Positions 8,661-18,335 are shown, counted from the stretch's first letter. The stretch: 64,000 bases of DNA from Aliiroseovarius sp. F47248L (GCF_023016085.1 NZ_JALKBF010000002.1:62001-126000); one strand, 5' to 3'. Numbers and translations are program-made. Notes: generated from the sequence alone by a model not told the origin.

Positions 8661-9620
8661 ATGTTTAGACCACTGCTTTTCTCTCTTCTTCTCGCCGGGC
8701 CTGTAATGGCCCAAACCCACGAGGTGACGACCAGCGATCTGGCCGACCGAAAGGCCGTCTTCGCCACGGTCGAAAGCGTCGATACCCTGACGGCGCGCAC
8801 GCGGATCGGCGGCACCATCGTCGATCTGATGGTCGACGAAGGCGATATGGTTGCGGCGGGCGATGTTGTGGCGTGGGTGGTCAACGAACAGATGGCCCCG
8901 CAGATTGCCGCCGCCACGTCGCAGGCCGCATCGCTTGAGGCTGAATTGGCACAGGCGCGTGATGATCTGAAACGGGCCGAGGATTTGCTGTCACGCGGCA
9001 TCATCGCGCAAACCCGTGTCGATCAGGCGCAAACGGCGGTGGCGGTCCTTGAAGGAAGGCTGGCCTCGGCCCGGCAATCGCGCGATGTGTTGGTGCAGCA
9101 AGAGCGTGAAGGCGAAGTTCTGGCCCCGGCTGCAGGCCGTGTTCTGAACGTGCTAAGCCCGCGCGGCAGCGTCATGTTGCCGGGCGAGCCTGTGGCAATC
9201 ATTGCATCCGATCATTATCTGCTGCGGTTGAATGTGCCCGAACGCCATGCCCGCTCGATCGCTGAAGGTAACCCCATAGAAATCGCCGGGGCAGCGCTTG
9301 GGGGCGAGGTGGCCCAGACCGGAGTGATCCGGCAGGTCTATCCCCAAATCACCAATGGCCGCATCACGGCAGATGCTGAAGTGGACGGGCTGGGCAGCTT
9401 CTTTGTCGGCGAACGTGTGCGGGTCTATGTCACCGTGGACACGCGGCAGGGCATTGTCATCCCGCGCACGCTTGTCACCACGCGGTTTGGCAATGATTTC
9501 GTGACATTGCAAACGGCGGACGGCACGCGTGACGTGGTGGTTTTGCTGGGCGAAGATATTGCCGACGGTGTTGAAGTTCTTGCAGGATTGTCCGTAGGCG
9601 ACAAGCTGGTGCAGCCATGA
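8661..9620 (+). CDS. RND efflux periplasmic adaptor (membrane fusion protein)
   Basis: The 319-residue protein has a signal peptide (MFRPLLFSLLLAGPVMAQ) and then the adaptor layout. A lipoyl-like half motif around residues 50-75 (GGTIVDLMVDEGDMVAAGDVV) is followed by an alpha-helical hairpin rich in Ala, Gln and Glu (about residues 80-135), the second lipoyl half, and a beta-barrel domain. Such proteins bridge an inner-membrane RND pump and an outer-membrane channel. The stop overlaps the pump start by 4 bases (ATGA), so the two are translationally coupled. No outer-membrane factor is encoded nearby. Confidence 0.9.
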   Translation: MFRPLLFSLLLAGPVMAQTHEVTTSDLADRKAVFATVESVDTLTARTRIGGTIVDLMVDEGDMVAAGDVVAWVVNEQMAPQIAAATSQAASLEAELAQARDDLKRAEDLLSRGIIAQTRVDQAQTAVAVLEGRLASARQSRDVLVQQEREGEVLAPAAGRVLNVLSPRGSVMLPGEPVAIIASDHYLLRLNVPERHARSIAEGNPIEIAGAALGGEVAQTGVIRQVYPQITNGRITADAEVDGLGSFFVGERVRVYVTVDTRQGIVIPRTLVTTRFGNDFVTLQTADGTRDVVVLLGEDIADGVEVLAGLSVGDKLVQP

Positions 9621-12600
9621 AGCTGGGCATTTCCGGGCATCTGACCAAGGCGTTCATCCGCTCGCCCTTGACGCCGCTTTTGCTGTTGGCGTCGCTTGCG
9701 ATGGGGTTGATCGCGCTGGCTGTCATCCCGCGCGAGGAAGAGCCGCAAATCTCGGTTCCCATGGTCGACGTGATGGTGCGCACCGATGGTTTGCGCGCGC
9801 CGGATGCGGTCGAACTGGTGACAGAACCGCTTGAGGCCATTCTGGGCTCGATCAATGCGGTCGAACATATCTATTCGCAGACCGAAGATGACAGCGTGAT
9901 GGTCACTGCGCGTTTTGATGTGGGCACCGACCCGGATGACGCGATCTTGCGGGTGAATGAACGGATCATGGCGAACATGGACCGCATCCCGCAGGGTATC
10001 CCGCAGCCCCTGATCATTGGGCGTGGCATCAACGATGTGGCCATCGTGGCGTTGACCCTGTCGCCCACGCCCGAAGTCGCCCAGCACTGGGACGACCGCG
10101 CGCTGTATTCTCTGGTCGAGGAGTTGCGCGCCTCGCTTATGTCGGTCGAAGATGTGGGTCTGACCTATATCGTCGGCGGGCGCACCGACCAAATCCGCAT
10201 TGAACCCGACCCCGAACGGTTGGCCCTTTACGGTGTTACGTTGCAACAACTGGCCGCCCGCGTGGGCGAGGCCAACCAGACCTTTCCGGCCGGGTCAGTC
10301 ACCGCGCTGGATCGCAGCCTGACGGTGACGGCGGGGCAGACCTTGCGCGGCCCCTCGGACATTGGCCTGTTGCAACTGACCACCCGCGACGGACGCCCCG
10401 TCTATGTGCGCGATGTGGCGGATATCGTCGTTGGCGGCGCGCCGGTGGACGCACGAACATGGACCATGACCCGTGACGATCATCATGCCGACTGGACGCG
10501 TCTGCCTGCCGTGACGCTGGCGATTGCCAAGCGTGAAGGCGCCAACGCCGTTCTGGTCGCCGAGCATGTGCTGGAGCGGTTGGAGCTTCTGCGCGGCGGC
10601 CTGATCCCCGAAGATATCACTGTCGAAGTCACCCGGAACTATGGTGAATCCGCCGATGAGAAGGCGGATGAGCTGCTGTTCCACCTCGGTCTTGCCACCG
10701 TGTCCATCGTGCTGCTGGTGACGTTTGTCATTGGCTGGCGCGAAGGCATCGTTGTTGCCATCGTCATTCCGACCACCATTCTGCTGACGCTGTTTGCCTC
10801 GAACATGATGGGCTACACGATCAACCGGGTGTCGCTGTTCGCGCTGATTTTCTCGATCGGGATTCTGGTGGATGACGCCATTGTGGTGATTGAAAACATT
10901 GCACGACACTGGGCGATGCGCGACGGGCGCTCGCGCGTGACTGCCGCGATTGAAGCGGTCGCCGAGGTGGGCAACCCCACCATCGTCGCCACCCTGACCG
11001 TGGTGGCCGCCCTTCTGCCGATGCTGTTCGTGTCCGGCCTGATGGGGCCGTATATGGGACCGATCCCGGTGAATGCTTCGGCGGCGATGATCTTTTCCTT
11101 CTTCGTTGCCGTCATGCTGACGCCTTGGCTGATGCTGAAGATCGCCGGGCGGGGCGGGGACAAGGCTGGTGGGCATGACCACGACAGCGAAGGCGTGCTG
11201 GGGCGTCTGTTCCGCCGGGTCGCCACGCCCGTGATCGCCAACCGTTGGCGGGCAGGCCTGTTCCTGATCGTGGTGCAGGTTCTGACTGGCGGCTCGATGA
11301 CCTTCTTTTTCGACCGCACCGTGGTGGTGAAACTGCTGCCCTTTGACAACAAATCCGAGTTTCAGGTCATTCTGGACATGCCCGAAGGCACCAGTCTTGA
11401 ACGGACCGAGCGTGTGCTGACCGAGGCTGCCGAGCGGTTGGCAGGGCTGCCCGAAGCAACCTCGATCCAGCTTCACGCTGGCACGGCGGCGCCGTTCAAC
11501 TTCAACGGGCTTGTGCGGCACTATTACCTGCGCGCGCGGCCCGAATTGGGGGATTTGCAGGTCAATCTGGAACCCAAACACCACCGCGAGCGATCCTCGC
11601 ACGAGATTGCGCTGGCAGCGCGCGAGATGCTGGCGGATATGGATATACCCGAAGGCGGCTCGATCCAGATTGCGGAAATCCCGCCCGGTCCGCCGGTGCT
11701 GGCGACGCTTCTGGCCGAGATCTATGGCCCCGACGCCGACACCCGCCGCGCCGTGGCGCGCGAGGTGCGCGAAGCCTTTGCCGCCGTGCCATACGTGGTG
11801 GATATCGAGGACAGCTTCGGCCAACCCCGCCCGCGTCTGCGGCTGGCGATTGATCAGGACAGTCTGGAGTTCTTCCGCGTCCGTCAAAGCGATGTCTATG
11901 ACACGATCCGGGTGCTGTTTGACGGAATGCCCGTGGGCTATTCCCATCGCGGCGAAGGGCGCGACCCGACCGAAATTCGGGTGGCCCTGCCGCGGGGCGA
12001 GTTGAACTGGTCCGAGCGTCTGGCCTCGACCCCTGTGCCCGCGAACCTGTTGCCGGGCGACCGGGGCGTAGTTGAACTGGGCGATCTGGTGACGGTGACG
12101 GAAGAGGCCGGAAGCTATCCGATCTTTCGCCACAATGGCCGGTTTGCCGAGATGGTGATGGCCGAAATGGCAGGCGATTTTGAAGCGCCGATCTATGGGA
12201 TGATCGCCGTGCAAGATGCGCTGGACGAGCGGCCTTGGTCTGTGGACGTGCCGAAGCCCGAGATCAGCCTGCACGGCCAACCTGCCAGTGACGCAACGCC
12301 GACCCTGTTGTGGGACGGAGAATGGGAGGTCACATATGTCACCTTCCGCGACATGGGCGCGGCCTTCGGCGTGGCGATCCTGGCGATCTATGTGCTGGTT
12401 GTGGCGCAGTTTGGGTCGTTCCGGGTGCCCTTGATCATCCTGACGCCCATTCCGTTGACCTTTATCGGGATCGTGTTCGGGCATTGGCTGTTCGATGCGG
12501 CGTTCACCGCAACCTCGATGATCGGGTTCATTGCGTTGGCGGGCATCATCGTGCGCAACTCGATCCTGTTGGTGGATTTCATCCGGCATGGGGCTGTGGC

Positions 12601-12856
12601 GGATGAACCCCTGCGCGAAACCCTGCTGCGCGCAGGCGCTATCCGGTTCAAGCCGATCCTGCTGACTGCGATTGCGGCAATGATCGGCGCATCGGTGATT
12701 CTGGCCGACCCGATTTTCCAAGGGCTGGCGATTTCACTTCTGTTCGGTCTGGCCTCATCCACTTTGCTGACGGTGTTGGTGATCCCGGCGATCTATGTGC
12801 TGTTTAAGAAAGCGGATCAGCCCTATCGGCCTGCGATCGTGTCTGAGGATGATTAA
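9617..12856 (+). CDS. RND efflux transporter permease (AcrB/MexF superfamily)
   Basis: At 1079 residues this is a full-length RND pump with 12 expected membrane helices and two large periplasmic loops. A first helix follows SPLTPLLLLAS, and EEEPQISVP is the conserved segment entering the porter domain. Helix 4 has the proton-relay pair in GILVDDAIVVIEN (about residues 415-427). The second half repeats the topology, with GFIALAGIIVRNSILLVDF in helix 10. It exports compounds by proton antiport in complex with the adjacent adaptor. The adjacent persulfide-sensor-like repressor suggests an inducer linked to reactive sulfur or oxidative stress. The substrate is unknown. Confidence 0.93.
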   Translation: MKLGISGHLTKAFIRSPLTPLLLLASLAMGLIALAVIPREEEPQISVPMVDVMVRTDGLRAPDAVELVTEPLEAILGSINAVEHIYSQTEDDSVMVTARFDVGTDPDDAILRVNERIMANMDRIPQGIPQPLIIGRGINDVAIVALTLSPTPEVAQHWDDRALYSLVEELRASLMSVEDVGLTYIVGGRTDQIRIEPDPERLALYGVTLQQLAARVGEANQTFPAGSVTALDRSLTVTAGQTLRGPSDIGLLQLTTRDGRPVYVRDVADIVVGGAPVDARTWTMTRDDHHADWTRLPAVTLAIAKREGANAVLVAEHVLERLELLRGGLIPEDITVEVTRNYGESADEKADELLFHLGLATVSIVLLVTFVIGWREGIVVAIVIPTTILLTLFASNMMGYTINRVSLFALIFSIGILVDDAIVVIENIARHWAMRDGRSRVTAAIEAVAEVGNPTIVATLTVVAALLPMLFVSGLMGPYMGPIPVNASAAMIFSFFVAVMLTPWLMLKIAGRGGDKAGGHDHDSEGVLGRLFRRVATPVIANRWRAGLFLIVVQVLTGGSMTFFFDRTVVVKLLPFDNKSEFQVILDMPEGTSLERTERVLTEAAERLAGLPEATSIQLHAGTAAPFNFNGLVRHYYLRARPELGDLQVNLEPKHHRERSSHEIALAAREMLADMDIPEGGSIQIAEIPPGPPVLATLLAEIYGPDADTRRAVAREVREAFAAVPYVVDIEDSFGQPRPRLRLAIDQDSLEFFRVRQSDVYDTIRVLFDGMPVGYSHRGEGRDPTEIRVALPRGELNWSERLASTPVPANLLPGDRGVVELGDLVTVTEEAGSYPIFRHNGRFAEMVMAEMAGDFEAPIYGMIAVQDALDERPWSVDVPKPEISLHGQPASDATPTLLWDGEWEVTYVTFRDMGAAFGVAILAIYVLVVAQFGSFRVPLIILTPIPLTFIGIVFGHWLFDAAFTATSMIGFIALAGIIVRNSILLVDFIRHGAVADEPLRETLLRAGAIRFKPILLTAIAAMIGASVILADPIFQGLAISLLFGLASSTLLTVLVIPAIYVLFKKADQPYRPAIVSEDD

Positions 12857-14025
12857 GGCTTAGGCGGTCTGAGGGCAGGGGCCAGTGTCGCCATCAGCAC
12901 CGCCAGTACCATCAGCACCGCAAATCCGACGCGGATCGAGCTGATTTCGGCAATGAACCCGATCAACGGCGGCCCCATCAACAGCCCGCCATAACCCAGT
13001 GTGGCCAGGCTGGCGACCGCCTTGCCGGGCGACAGGATGGGGTCGATCGTGGCGCGGCTGAAGGCCAGCGGCATGATGACGGCATAGCCCACCCCCATCA
13101 GGGCAAACCCGACCAGCGCCGACGGGTAACTGGCGATGCCCACTGCCAGCCCGGCCCCAGTTGCGGCGATGATTCCGGCCAGCCGCGCGGTGCGGGCGGG
13201 ACCATAGCGAAATGTGACCCGATCCCCGCCCAATCGCATAATGACCATCGCGACCGAGAAGACCGCATAACCAATGGCGGCCGACGCTTCAGTGACGCCG
13301 GTCGTGGCCATCAGGAAGATCGCGCCCCAATCGGCCATCGCCCCTTCGCCCAGGGACGCGCACATGGCGACCAGGCCGACCAGCACGAGCTGGCCTTTGG
13401 GCAAGGTGAACAGCGGTGCGTGCGGCGCGTCACATCGCGCAGCAGGCGCCCAAAGTGTCGATCTGGAGGGCGGAATGGCCAGCCACAGACAAATCGCGGC
13501 AACAATCCCAATCACAATCGCGCCGTGCGCCAAAAGGGGCAGACCCAACTTGATTGCGCCAAACCCGGATGCAGCTCCGATCCCCGCACCCACCGACCAC
13601 GAAGCGTGAAAGCGCGACATCATCGGGCGTGGCAGATGGCGTTCAACCGCCCCCGCCCAGCTGTTCATTGCCACATCCATCGCGCCATGGGTTGCACCGA
13701 AGAAGATCAGGGCAAGCGCCAAGGTGCTGATCGACGGCGCAAGCCCCAAACCAAGGATCGACAACGCGTGAATGGCACCGACCCAAACCGTCGTGGTGGC
13801 CGCGCCGTGGCGGTCAACCCAGCGGCCTGCCAGCGGAAATGCGGCAATCGCCCCACCGCCCATCAACAGCAAAAGCATCCCCAATGCACCGGGATCCAGC
13901 GACAGCTTGGCCGAGACTGTCGGGATGCGAGACGCCCACAAGCCAAACAGCGCGCCGTTCAGTACGAACATCGCAACCACTGCGTTGCGGGCGGCCAGAA
14001 TGGCGGGGGCAGGTGTGTCGGACAT
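12853..14025 (-). CDS. MFS transporter
   Basis: The protein has 390 residues from the ATG giving MSDTPAPAIL. It has about 12 hydrophobic helices, with a motif-A-like loop GRWVDRHGAATTT after helix 2 and many glycines and alanines in the helices, as in the YfkR/YbjJ-like branch of the major facilitator superfamily (inner membrane protein YbjJ family). An export role for sugars or drugs is possible but not shown. Its stop codon overlaps that of the convergent RND pump by 4 bases. The preceding gene on the same strand, a metal exporter, ends 67 bases upstream. Confidence 0.8.
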   Translation of the reverse strand: MSDTPAPAILAARNAVVAMFVLNGALFGLWASRIPTVSAKLSLDPGALGMLLLLMGGGAIAAFPLAGRWVDRHGAATTTVWVGAIHALSILGLGLAPSISTLALALIFFGATHGAMDVAMNSWAGAVERHLPRPMMSRFHASWSVGAGIGAASGFGAIKLGLPLLAHGAIVIGIVAAICLWLAIPPSRSTLWAPAARCDAPHAPLFTLPKGQLVLVGLVAMCASLGEGAMADWGAIFLMATTGVTEASAAIGYAVFSVAMVIMRLGGDRVTFRYGPARTARLAGIIAATGAGLAVGIASYPSALVGFALMGVGYAVIMPLAFSRATIDPILSPGKAVASLATLGYGGLLMGPPLIGFIAEISSIRVGFAVLMVLAVLMATLAPALRPPKP

Positions 14026-14092
14026 GGTCGGCCTTCTTTTGTTGAAGCGACGGAGGCGCGGGATACAAGTGACTAGAGCGTGTGTTAGAGGC

Positions 14093-15001
14093 TTATTGAA
14101 GCCCCTTCTTGGGACCGCCGTTCGCGGGGCTGTTGATCTCGACCGTTGCGTGTTCGATCTGAAACACATCGTGCAGATGTTGCTTGACCCGCGCCTTGAT
14201 CACTTGCGGATCGGTGTCCGGCGTGGGCGTGACTTCCATCGTGACCATGGGGCGTTCCTGTGTGACTGACCAGGCGTGAATATGCGTGACGGCGTCTACA
14301 CCCTCCAACGCCTCAAGCTGGGCAGCAACCTCGCGCCGGTCAAACCCGTGTGGCGCGGCCTCAAGCAGGATATGGGCGCTTTCGCGCACGACCTTCCACG
14401 CCGAGCGCAGGATGATCAGCGCGACCAGCACAGACAGGATGGGGTCAATCGGCGTCCAGCCGGTGGCAAGAATGACCAAGGCAGCCACAATTGCCGCGAC
14501 AGATCCAAGAAGATCACCCGCCACATGCAAGGCAGCGGCGCGAACATTCAGATTGTCGCCTTCGCCCCGTGTTAGCACCAGAAAGGCCACGATGTTCACC
14601 AAAAGCCCCAATACTGCGATAATCAGCATCGTGCCGCCCAGCACCTCGACCGGGGCGGTTAAGCGGTGAATAGCCTCCCACGTGATCCAGGCGGCAATGA
14701 CGAAAAGAGACAGCCCATTGACGAATGCCGCCAGCACCGAGAACCGATCAAACCCATAGGTGCGTTTCCAATCTGCGGGTCGTCGCGCCAGCCGAAATGC
14801 AAACCACGCCAGCATCAGCGATGCAAAGTCGGTCAGCATATGCCCGGCGTCGGCGATTAGTGCCAGCGAACCGGACAGAAGCCCGCCCACCAATTCGGCG
14901 AACATAAACCCCCCGGTCAGGATCGCGGCGATGGCGATCTTGCGTTCGTTTTTGGGGATGTGGTCGTGATGGTCGTGGCTGTGGTGATCGTGATCCGACA
15001 T
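14093..15001 (-). CDS. Cation diffusion facilitator metal exporter (ZitB/CzcD-like)
   Basis: The product is 302 residues from the ATG giving MSDHDHHSHDH; AAAGG lies 6 bases before it, which favours it over an ATG two codons upstream. The His/Asp-rich N-terminus is typical of zinc/cobalt CDF exporters. Six membrane helices follow, with the helix 2 metal site in LIADAGHMLTDF (HxxxD, the hallmark CDF tetrahedral site) and the partner site in ALHVAGDLLGS of helix 5. The C-terminal cytoplasmic domain has a metal-binding fold with HIHAWSVT. It lies just upstream of, and divergent from, the riboswitch-controlled cobalt importer, so it may balance cobalt or zinc. Confidence 0.92.
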   Translation of the reverse strand: MSDHDHHSHDHHDHIPKNERKIAIAAILTGGFMFAELVGGLLSGSLALIADAGHMLTDFASLMLAWFAFRLARRPADWKRTYGFDRFSVLAAFVNGLSLFVIAAWITWEAIHRLTAPVEVLGGTMLIIAVLGLLVNIVAFLVLTRGEGDNLNVRAAALHVAGDLLGSVAAIVAALVILATGWTPIDPILSVLVALIILRSAWKVVRESAHILLEAAPHGFDRREVAAQLEALEGVDAVTHIHAWSVTQERPMVTMEVTPTPDTDPQVIKARVKQHLHDVFQIEHATVEINSPANGGPKKGLQ

Positions 15002-15192
15002 GTGCATCCTTTGGGTTTCGATGTTCTTTGGACGCGCACAGTGGGGTGAATACGGGCGAAGATCAATCGGGACATGATGCTTGGCTTTGCCATCAAAAAA
15101 ATGCTTAGAAAAATTAAAAAATTTTCAACAGGTTAAGGGATTTAATGATGCTTTGTCGCCAGTCGGTGACGTTGCGGATTGGGTGCATTTGC

Positions 15193-15221
15193 TTGACACC
15201 TCCCTTGCGCATCTGACATGG
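15193..15221 (+). promoter_or_regulatory. Candidate promoter of the cobalt transporter operon
   Basis: A consensus -35 TTGACA at 15193-15198 lies about 30 bases before the first conserved riboswitch box. The -10 at the right distance is poor (ACATGG), so the call is weak. Confidence 0.35.
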
Positions 15222-15227
15222 AAGTCA

Positions 15228-15412
15228 TGCGATCGGTTCCGTGCGTGCAGAGGCACCACGGTAGTAATAGGGAATACGGTGAGGAGTAGCCAACAGGCGC
15301 CAAACCCGTAACTGCCCCCGCAACTGTGAGCGGCGAGCGAAGCTGACAACGTCACTGGAGAAATCCGGGAAGGCCAGCCAAGCATTGACCCGCGAGTCAG
15401 GAGACCTGCCGG
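15228..15412 (+). ncRNA. Cobalamin riboswitch (AdoCbl aptamer)
   Basis: The conserved boxes of a B12 element occur in order: GGTTCC at 15235, AATAGGGAA, GCCCCCGCAACTGTGAGCGG (the B12 box region), GTCACTGG, GGGAAGGCC, and the closing GAGTCAGGAGACCTGCC ending near 15411. A GC-rich stretch with several possible hairpins (15412-15480) separates it from the first gene and is the likely expression platform. In this class, adenosylcobalamin binding turns the downstream genes off, so cobalt uptake should be repressed when B12 is plentiful. Confidence 0.95.
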
Positions 15413-15549
15413 ACGCTGGGCATCTGCCCATTTCCACCGGACGCCGGGGTGAGCGTCTGGCCCGGCGGTCACCAGACCCACCCGAGCCATTATCCCCGTT
15501 GTTCCTTCTTTTGTGCAGGCGTTTTGTCTGTGAACTCTAAGAGGACGAC

Positions 15550-16335
15550 ATGAAAACTTGTCTATTGGCCACTGCTTTGGCCGCTTTCCTTCCCGCCGCA
15601 GCGTCGGCACATTTCCAACTGAACTACACTGACGACATGATGATCGAACGCCCCGGCGAAGTGCCGATGGGTTTGATCTTCTGGCACCCGTTTGAAAACG
15701 GCCATGTGATGGACATGGGTGTGCCCGTGGAGTTCTTCATGGTGCACAACGGTGAAAAGACCGATCTGTCAGACCGGCTGGAGCCTGCGACTTTCAAGGG
15801 CGCTTCAAATGAAGCCGCAGCATACCGTGCTTCGGTGCCAGTGAAACGATCGGGCGATTATGTGGTCGTCTCTGTTCCCGCGCCGTATTACGAGGAAAGC
15901 GAGGATATCTTTATCCAGCAGATCACCAAGGTCGTTTTGAACCGCAACACGCTGCCCACCGATTGGGATCAGCCTGTCGGGCTGCCCACGGAAATCCTGC
16001 CGTTGAACAAGCCATATAATGTGATTACGGGGTCCACATTCTCAGGTCAGGTGTTGTCCGAAGGCCAACCCGTTGGGGGGGCCGAAATCGAAATTGAATA
16101 CATGGCGTCCGAGCCCGATCTGGATGCGTTTTCAACCACCGATCCAACGGTGCAGCCTATGGCGGGCGGGTCGGTGGTGGCGATTGCCGACCAAAATGGC
16201 GTGTTCACCTTCGGCATTCCCAAGGCGGGATACTGGGGTTTTGCTGCATTAGGGTCTGGTCCAGCCAAAGAACATGAAGGCAAAGATCTATCACAAGACG
16301 CCGTGATCTGGATCCGTGCCGCGGATATGAAGTGA
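15550..16335 (+). CDS. DUF4198 (NikK-like) periplasmic component of cobalt/nickel ECF transporter
   Basis: The 261-residue product has a signal peptide (MKTCLLATALAAFLPAAASA) and a mature start AHFQLNYTDDM, in which a histidine close to the new N-terminus may bind metal. Beta-rich Ig-like segments follow, including a Gly-rich carboxypeptidase-regulatory-like repeat near the end (NGVFTFGIPKAGYWGF). DUF4198 proteins accompany NikMLQO/CbiMQO metal importers as an extra periplasmic or membrane-bound component (NikK). It is the first gene after a cobalamin riboswitch and 10 bases ahead of cbiM, so the metal is most likely cobalt. Its biochemical role is not established. Confidence 0.85.
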   Translation: MKTCLLATALAAFLPAAASAHFQLNYTDDMMIERPGEVPMGLIFWHPFENGHVMDMGVPVEFFMVHNGEKTDLSDRLEPATFKGASNEAAAYRASVPVKRSGDYVVVSVPAPYYEESEDIFIQQITKVVLNRNTLPTDWDQPVGLPTEILPLNKPYNVITGSTFSGQVLSEGQPVGGAEIEIEYMASEPDLDAFSTTDPTVQPMAGGSVVAIADQNGVFTFGIPKAGYWGFAALGSGPAKEHEGKDLSQDAVIWIRAADMK

Positions 16336-16345
16336 GGGCGCTCCC

Positions 16346-16963
16346 ATGCATATCGTAGACGGCGCGCTATCTAACCCTGTTGTCATCGGCGGTGCTATTG
16401 CTGCTGTTGGTGGTATTGCAATGGGTTTGAAACACTTACCGCTGGAGCGTATTCCGGCGGCTGGCGTTCTGTCTGCCAGCTTTTTCGTCGCGTCCCTGAT
16501 CCACGTGCCCATTGGTCCAAGCTCGGTCCATCTGATCCTGAACGGGTTGGCGGGGCTGGTTCTGGGCTGGGCAGCGTTTCCTGCGCTGTTTGTCGGGTTG
16601 CTGTTGCAAGCGGTGTTCTTCGGGTTCGGCGGTCTGACGGTGTTGGGTGTTAACGCAGTGAATATCGCGTTGCCAGCGGTGCTTGCAGGTTTGCTGTTTC
16701 GTCCGATGGTGTCGCGCGGATCGCCGATGCAAGGCGCGATCTGGGGCGGGATTGGCGGCGGGGTTGCGATTGCTGCCACCACGCTGGCCGTGGCTTTTTC
16801 TCTGATGCTGTCGGGGGACGAGTTTGCGGCCGCCGCCAAGCTGGTCTTTGTTGCGCATATTCCGGTGATGGTGGTTGAGGCCTTGTTGACAGGGGCCGCC
16901 ATTTTCCTGGCTCGGCGCGTGAAACCGGAACTGTTTCTGGATGCCAAGGGGGGCTGGGCATGA
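16346..16963 (+). CDS. cbiM: CbiM: substrate-binding membrane component of the cobalt ECF transporter
   Basis: This 205-residue, six-helix membrane protein begins MHIVDGALS. The first methionine amine and His2, with a later His in an IPIGPSSVH-like segment (here VPIGPSSVHLIL), form the square-planar metal site of CbiM/NikM. The GWAAFPALFVGLLLQAVFFG segment is also typical. It captures Co2+ and works with CbiQ and CbiO. The stop overlaps the next start (ATGA). The operon lacks a classical cbiN; the next gene takes that position. Confidence 0.93.
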   Translation: MHIVDGALSNPVVIGGAIAAVGGIAMGLKHLPLERIPAAGVLSASFFVASLIHVPIGPSSVHLILNGLAGLVLGWAAFPALFVGLLLQAVFFGFGGLTVLGVNAVNIALPAVLAGLLFRPMVSRGSPMQGAIWGGIGGGVAIAATTLAVAFSLMLSGDEFAAAAKLVFVAHIPVMVVEALLTGAAIFLARRVKPELFLDAKGGWA

Positions 16964-17550
16964 TCCGAATATTGCTTCTGTTGGTCACTGTTCTGGCCCC
17001 AATGCCTGCCTTGGCCCACAATGTAATTGCGGCGGTCTTTCCGTCCGGCGACGCGATCGAAGGAGAGGTCGGCTTTTCCAATGGTGATATGGCCGCCGAT
17101 TTGGTCATCGAGGTGTTTGACGACAAACGCAACAAGTTGGGCGAAACACGCACCGATGGAGACGGGTTTTTCTTATTCACACCCAGCCAGCCGGTTACTC
17201 ATATTTTCCGCGGTGATCTTGGCGCGGGTCATGTGGCCGAAGTTGTGATGCCTGCCGCTGAGGTCGCCGGAATTCTGGGCGAAACCGCCGCCGCTGGCAG
17301 CGCGGGTGCCTCGGTTCTGGCGGGGGCGACCCAATCCATGACCTCTCAAATGCCGGGCCTGTCAGATGACACCCGCGCCGAGCTTGCCAAGATGCTGCGC
17401 GATGAGCTGCGCCCGATCCGGCAAGAGCTGTCGGCCTTCAAGAACAAATCGAACTTTCAATCTGTTTTGGGTGGAATAGGCTATATTTTCGGCCTGTTCG
17501 GTCTGGGCTTCTATATTGCCGCGCGGCGCAAACTGGGGGGCAAGACATGA
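16960..17550 (+). CDS. NikL/CbiL-like auxiliary component of cobalt ECF transporter
   Basis: The 196-residue protein has a signal peptide ending at PALA, so that the mature chain starts AHNVIAAVFPSG with an N-terminal histidine. A carboxypeptidase-regulatory-like beta domain follows (GETRTDGDGFFLFTP), then a linker rich in Ala/Gly, and one C-terminal membrane helix (GIGYIFGLFGLGFYIAA) with a basic cytosolic end. This is the layout of NikL, which replaces the small CbiN/NikN subunit in some ECF metal transporters. It overlaps cbiM and cbiQ by 4 bases on each side and so belongs to one translationally coupled unit. Confidence 0.8.
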   Translation: MIRILLLLVTVLAPMPALAHNVIAAVFPSGDAIEGEVGFSNGDMAADLVIEVFDDKRNKLGETRTDGDGFFLFTPSQPVTHIFRGDLGAGHVAEVVMPAAEVAGILGETAAAGSAGASVLAGATQSMTSQMPGLSDDTRAELAKMLRDELRPIRQELSAFKNKSNFQSVLGGIGYIFGLFGLGFYIAARRKLGGKT

Positions 17551-18335
17551 CCTATGTTCTGACCGGCGACGACAAGGCGATTTCCGGGTTTGGCGGGTTT
17601 CGCTCTGCGATCACGGCCCTTGATCCAAGGATGCGCATTGTTGTCACCGTGATCTATGCAATCACCGTGGTGGGCCTGTCGGACCTGCGCGTGCTGTCGG
17701 GCGCGATGGTGCTGTCGATGTGGCTTCTGGCCATTTCTGGCCTGCCATTTCAGAAGACCCTGAAACGGATGGCGATGATGGACACGTTCATTATATTCAT
17801 GCTGGTTCTCTTGCCCTTCACGATGCCCGGCACGCCGATTTTCACGGTCTGGGGTGTCTCGGCCAGTTGGGAAGGGCTGTGGCGTGCGGTGGAAATCGGG
17901 TTAACTGCAAATGCGGTGATCTTGGCGGTAATGACCATGGTTGGTTCAATGGAGCCTGTGACGATGGGTCATGCCCTGTTTGCGCTGAAAACGCCCGAAC
18001 GGCTGGTTCATCTGATGATGTTCACGATCCGATATATCGACGTTCTGCGCGAGGAATATCAACGCCTGCGCACCTCGATGAAGCTGCGCGGGTTTCGACC
18101 CGGCACCAATTGGCACACGTATCGCAGCTATGGCTATCTGGTGGGCATGATGCTGGTGCGCGCGATTGAGCGGTCTGAACGTATTCTGGCGGCGATGAAA
18201 TGCCGGGGCTTTTCGGGTCGGATCGTGCTGTTGGACGAATTTCGCTTGACCCGTACCGATCTGGTCTTCGCAGTCGCGTTGTGCCTTGCCCTTGGCGCCC
18301 TAATCTGGGCCGAGGTTCTATATGCCTTTGCTTGA
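17547..18335 (+). CDS. cbiQ: CbiQ: transmembrane (T) component of the cobalt ECF transporter
   Basis: The protein has 262 residues with about five to six membrane helices. Family marks are the early LDPRMRIVVTVIYA segment and the two coupling-helix motifs with Ala-Arg-Gly type sequence: SMKLRGFRPG and AAMKCRGFSGR, which contact the ATPase. It couples CbiO hydrolysis to CbiM transport. The start overlaps the NikL-like gene (ATGA), and the end overlaps cbiO by 14 bases. Confidence 0.92.
   Translation: MTYVLTGDDKAISGFGGFRSAITALDPRMRIVVTVIYAITVVGLSDLRVLSGAMVLSMWLLAISGLPFQKTLKRMAMMDTFIIFMLVLLPFTMPGTPIFTVWGVSASWEGLWRAVEIGLTANAVILAVMTMVGSMEPVTMGHALFALKTPERLVHLMMFTIRYIDVLREEYQRLRTSMKLRGFRPGTNWHTYRSYGYLVGMMLVRAIERSERILAAMKCRGFSGRIVLLDEFRLTRTDLVFAVALCLALGALIWAEVLYAFA

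Noticed and set aside
10295..12721. 808-codon open frame on the minus strand
   Set aside because: Shadow of the RND pump gene; composition rich in His, Arg and Gln and no family features.
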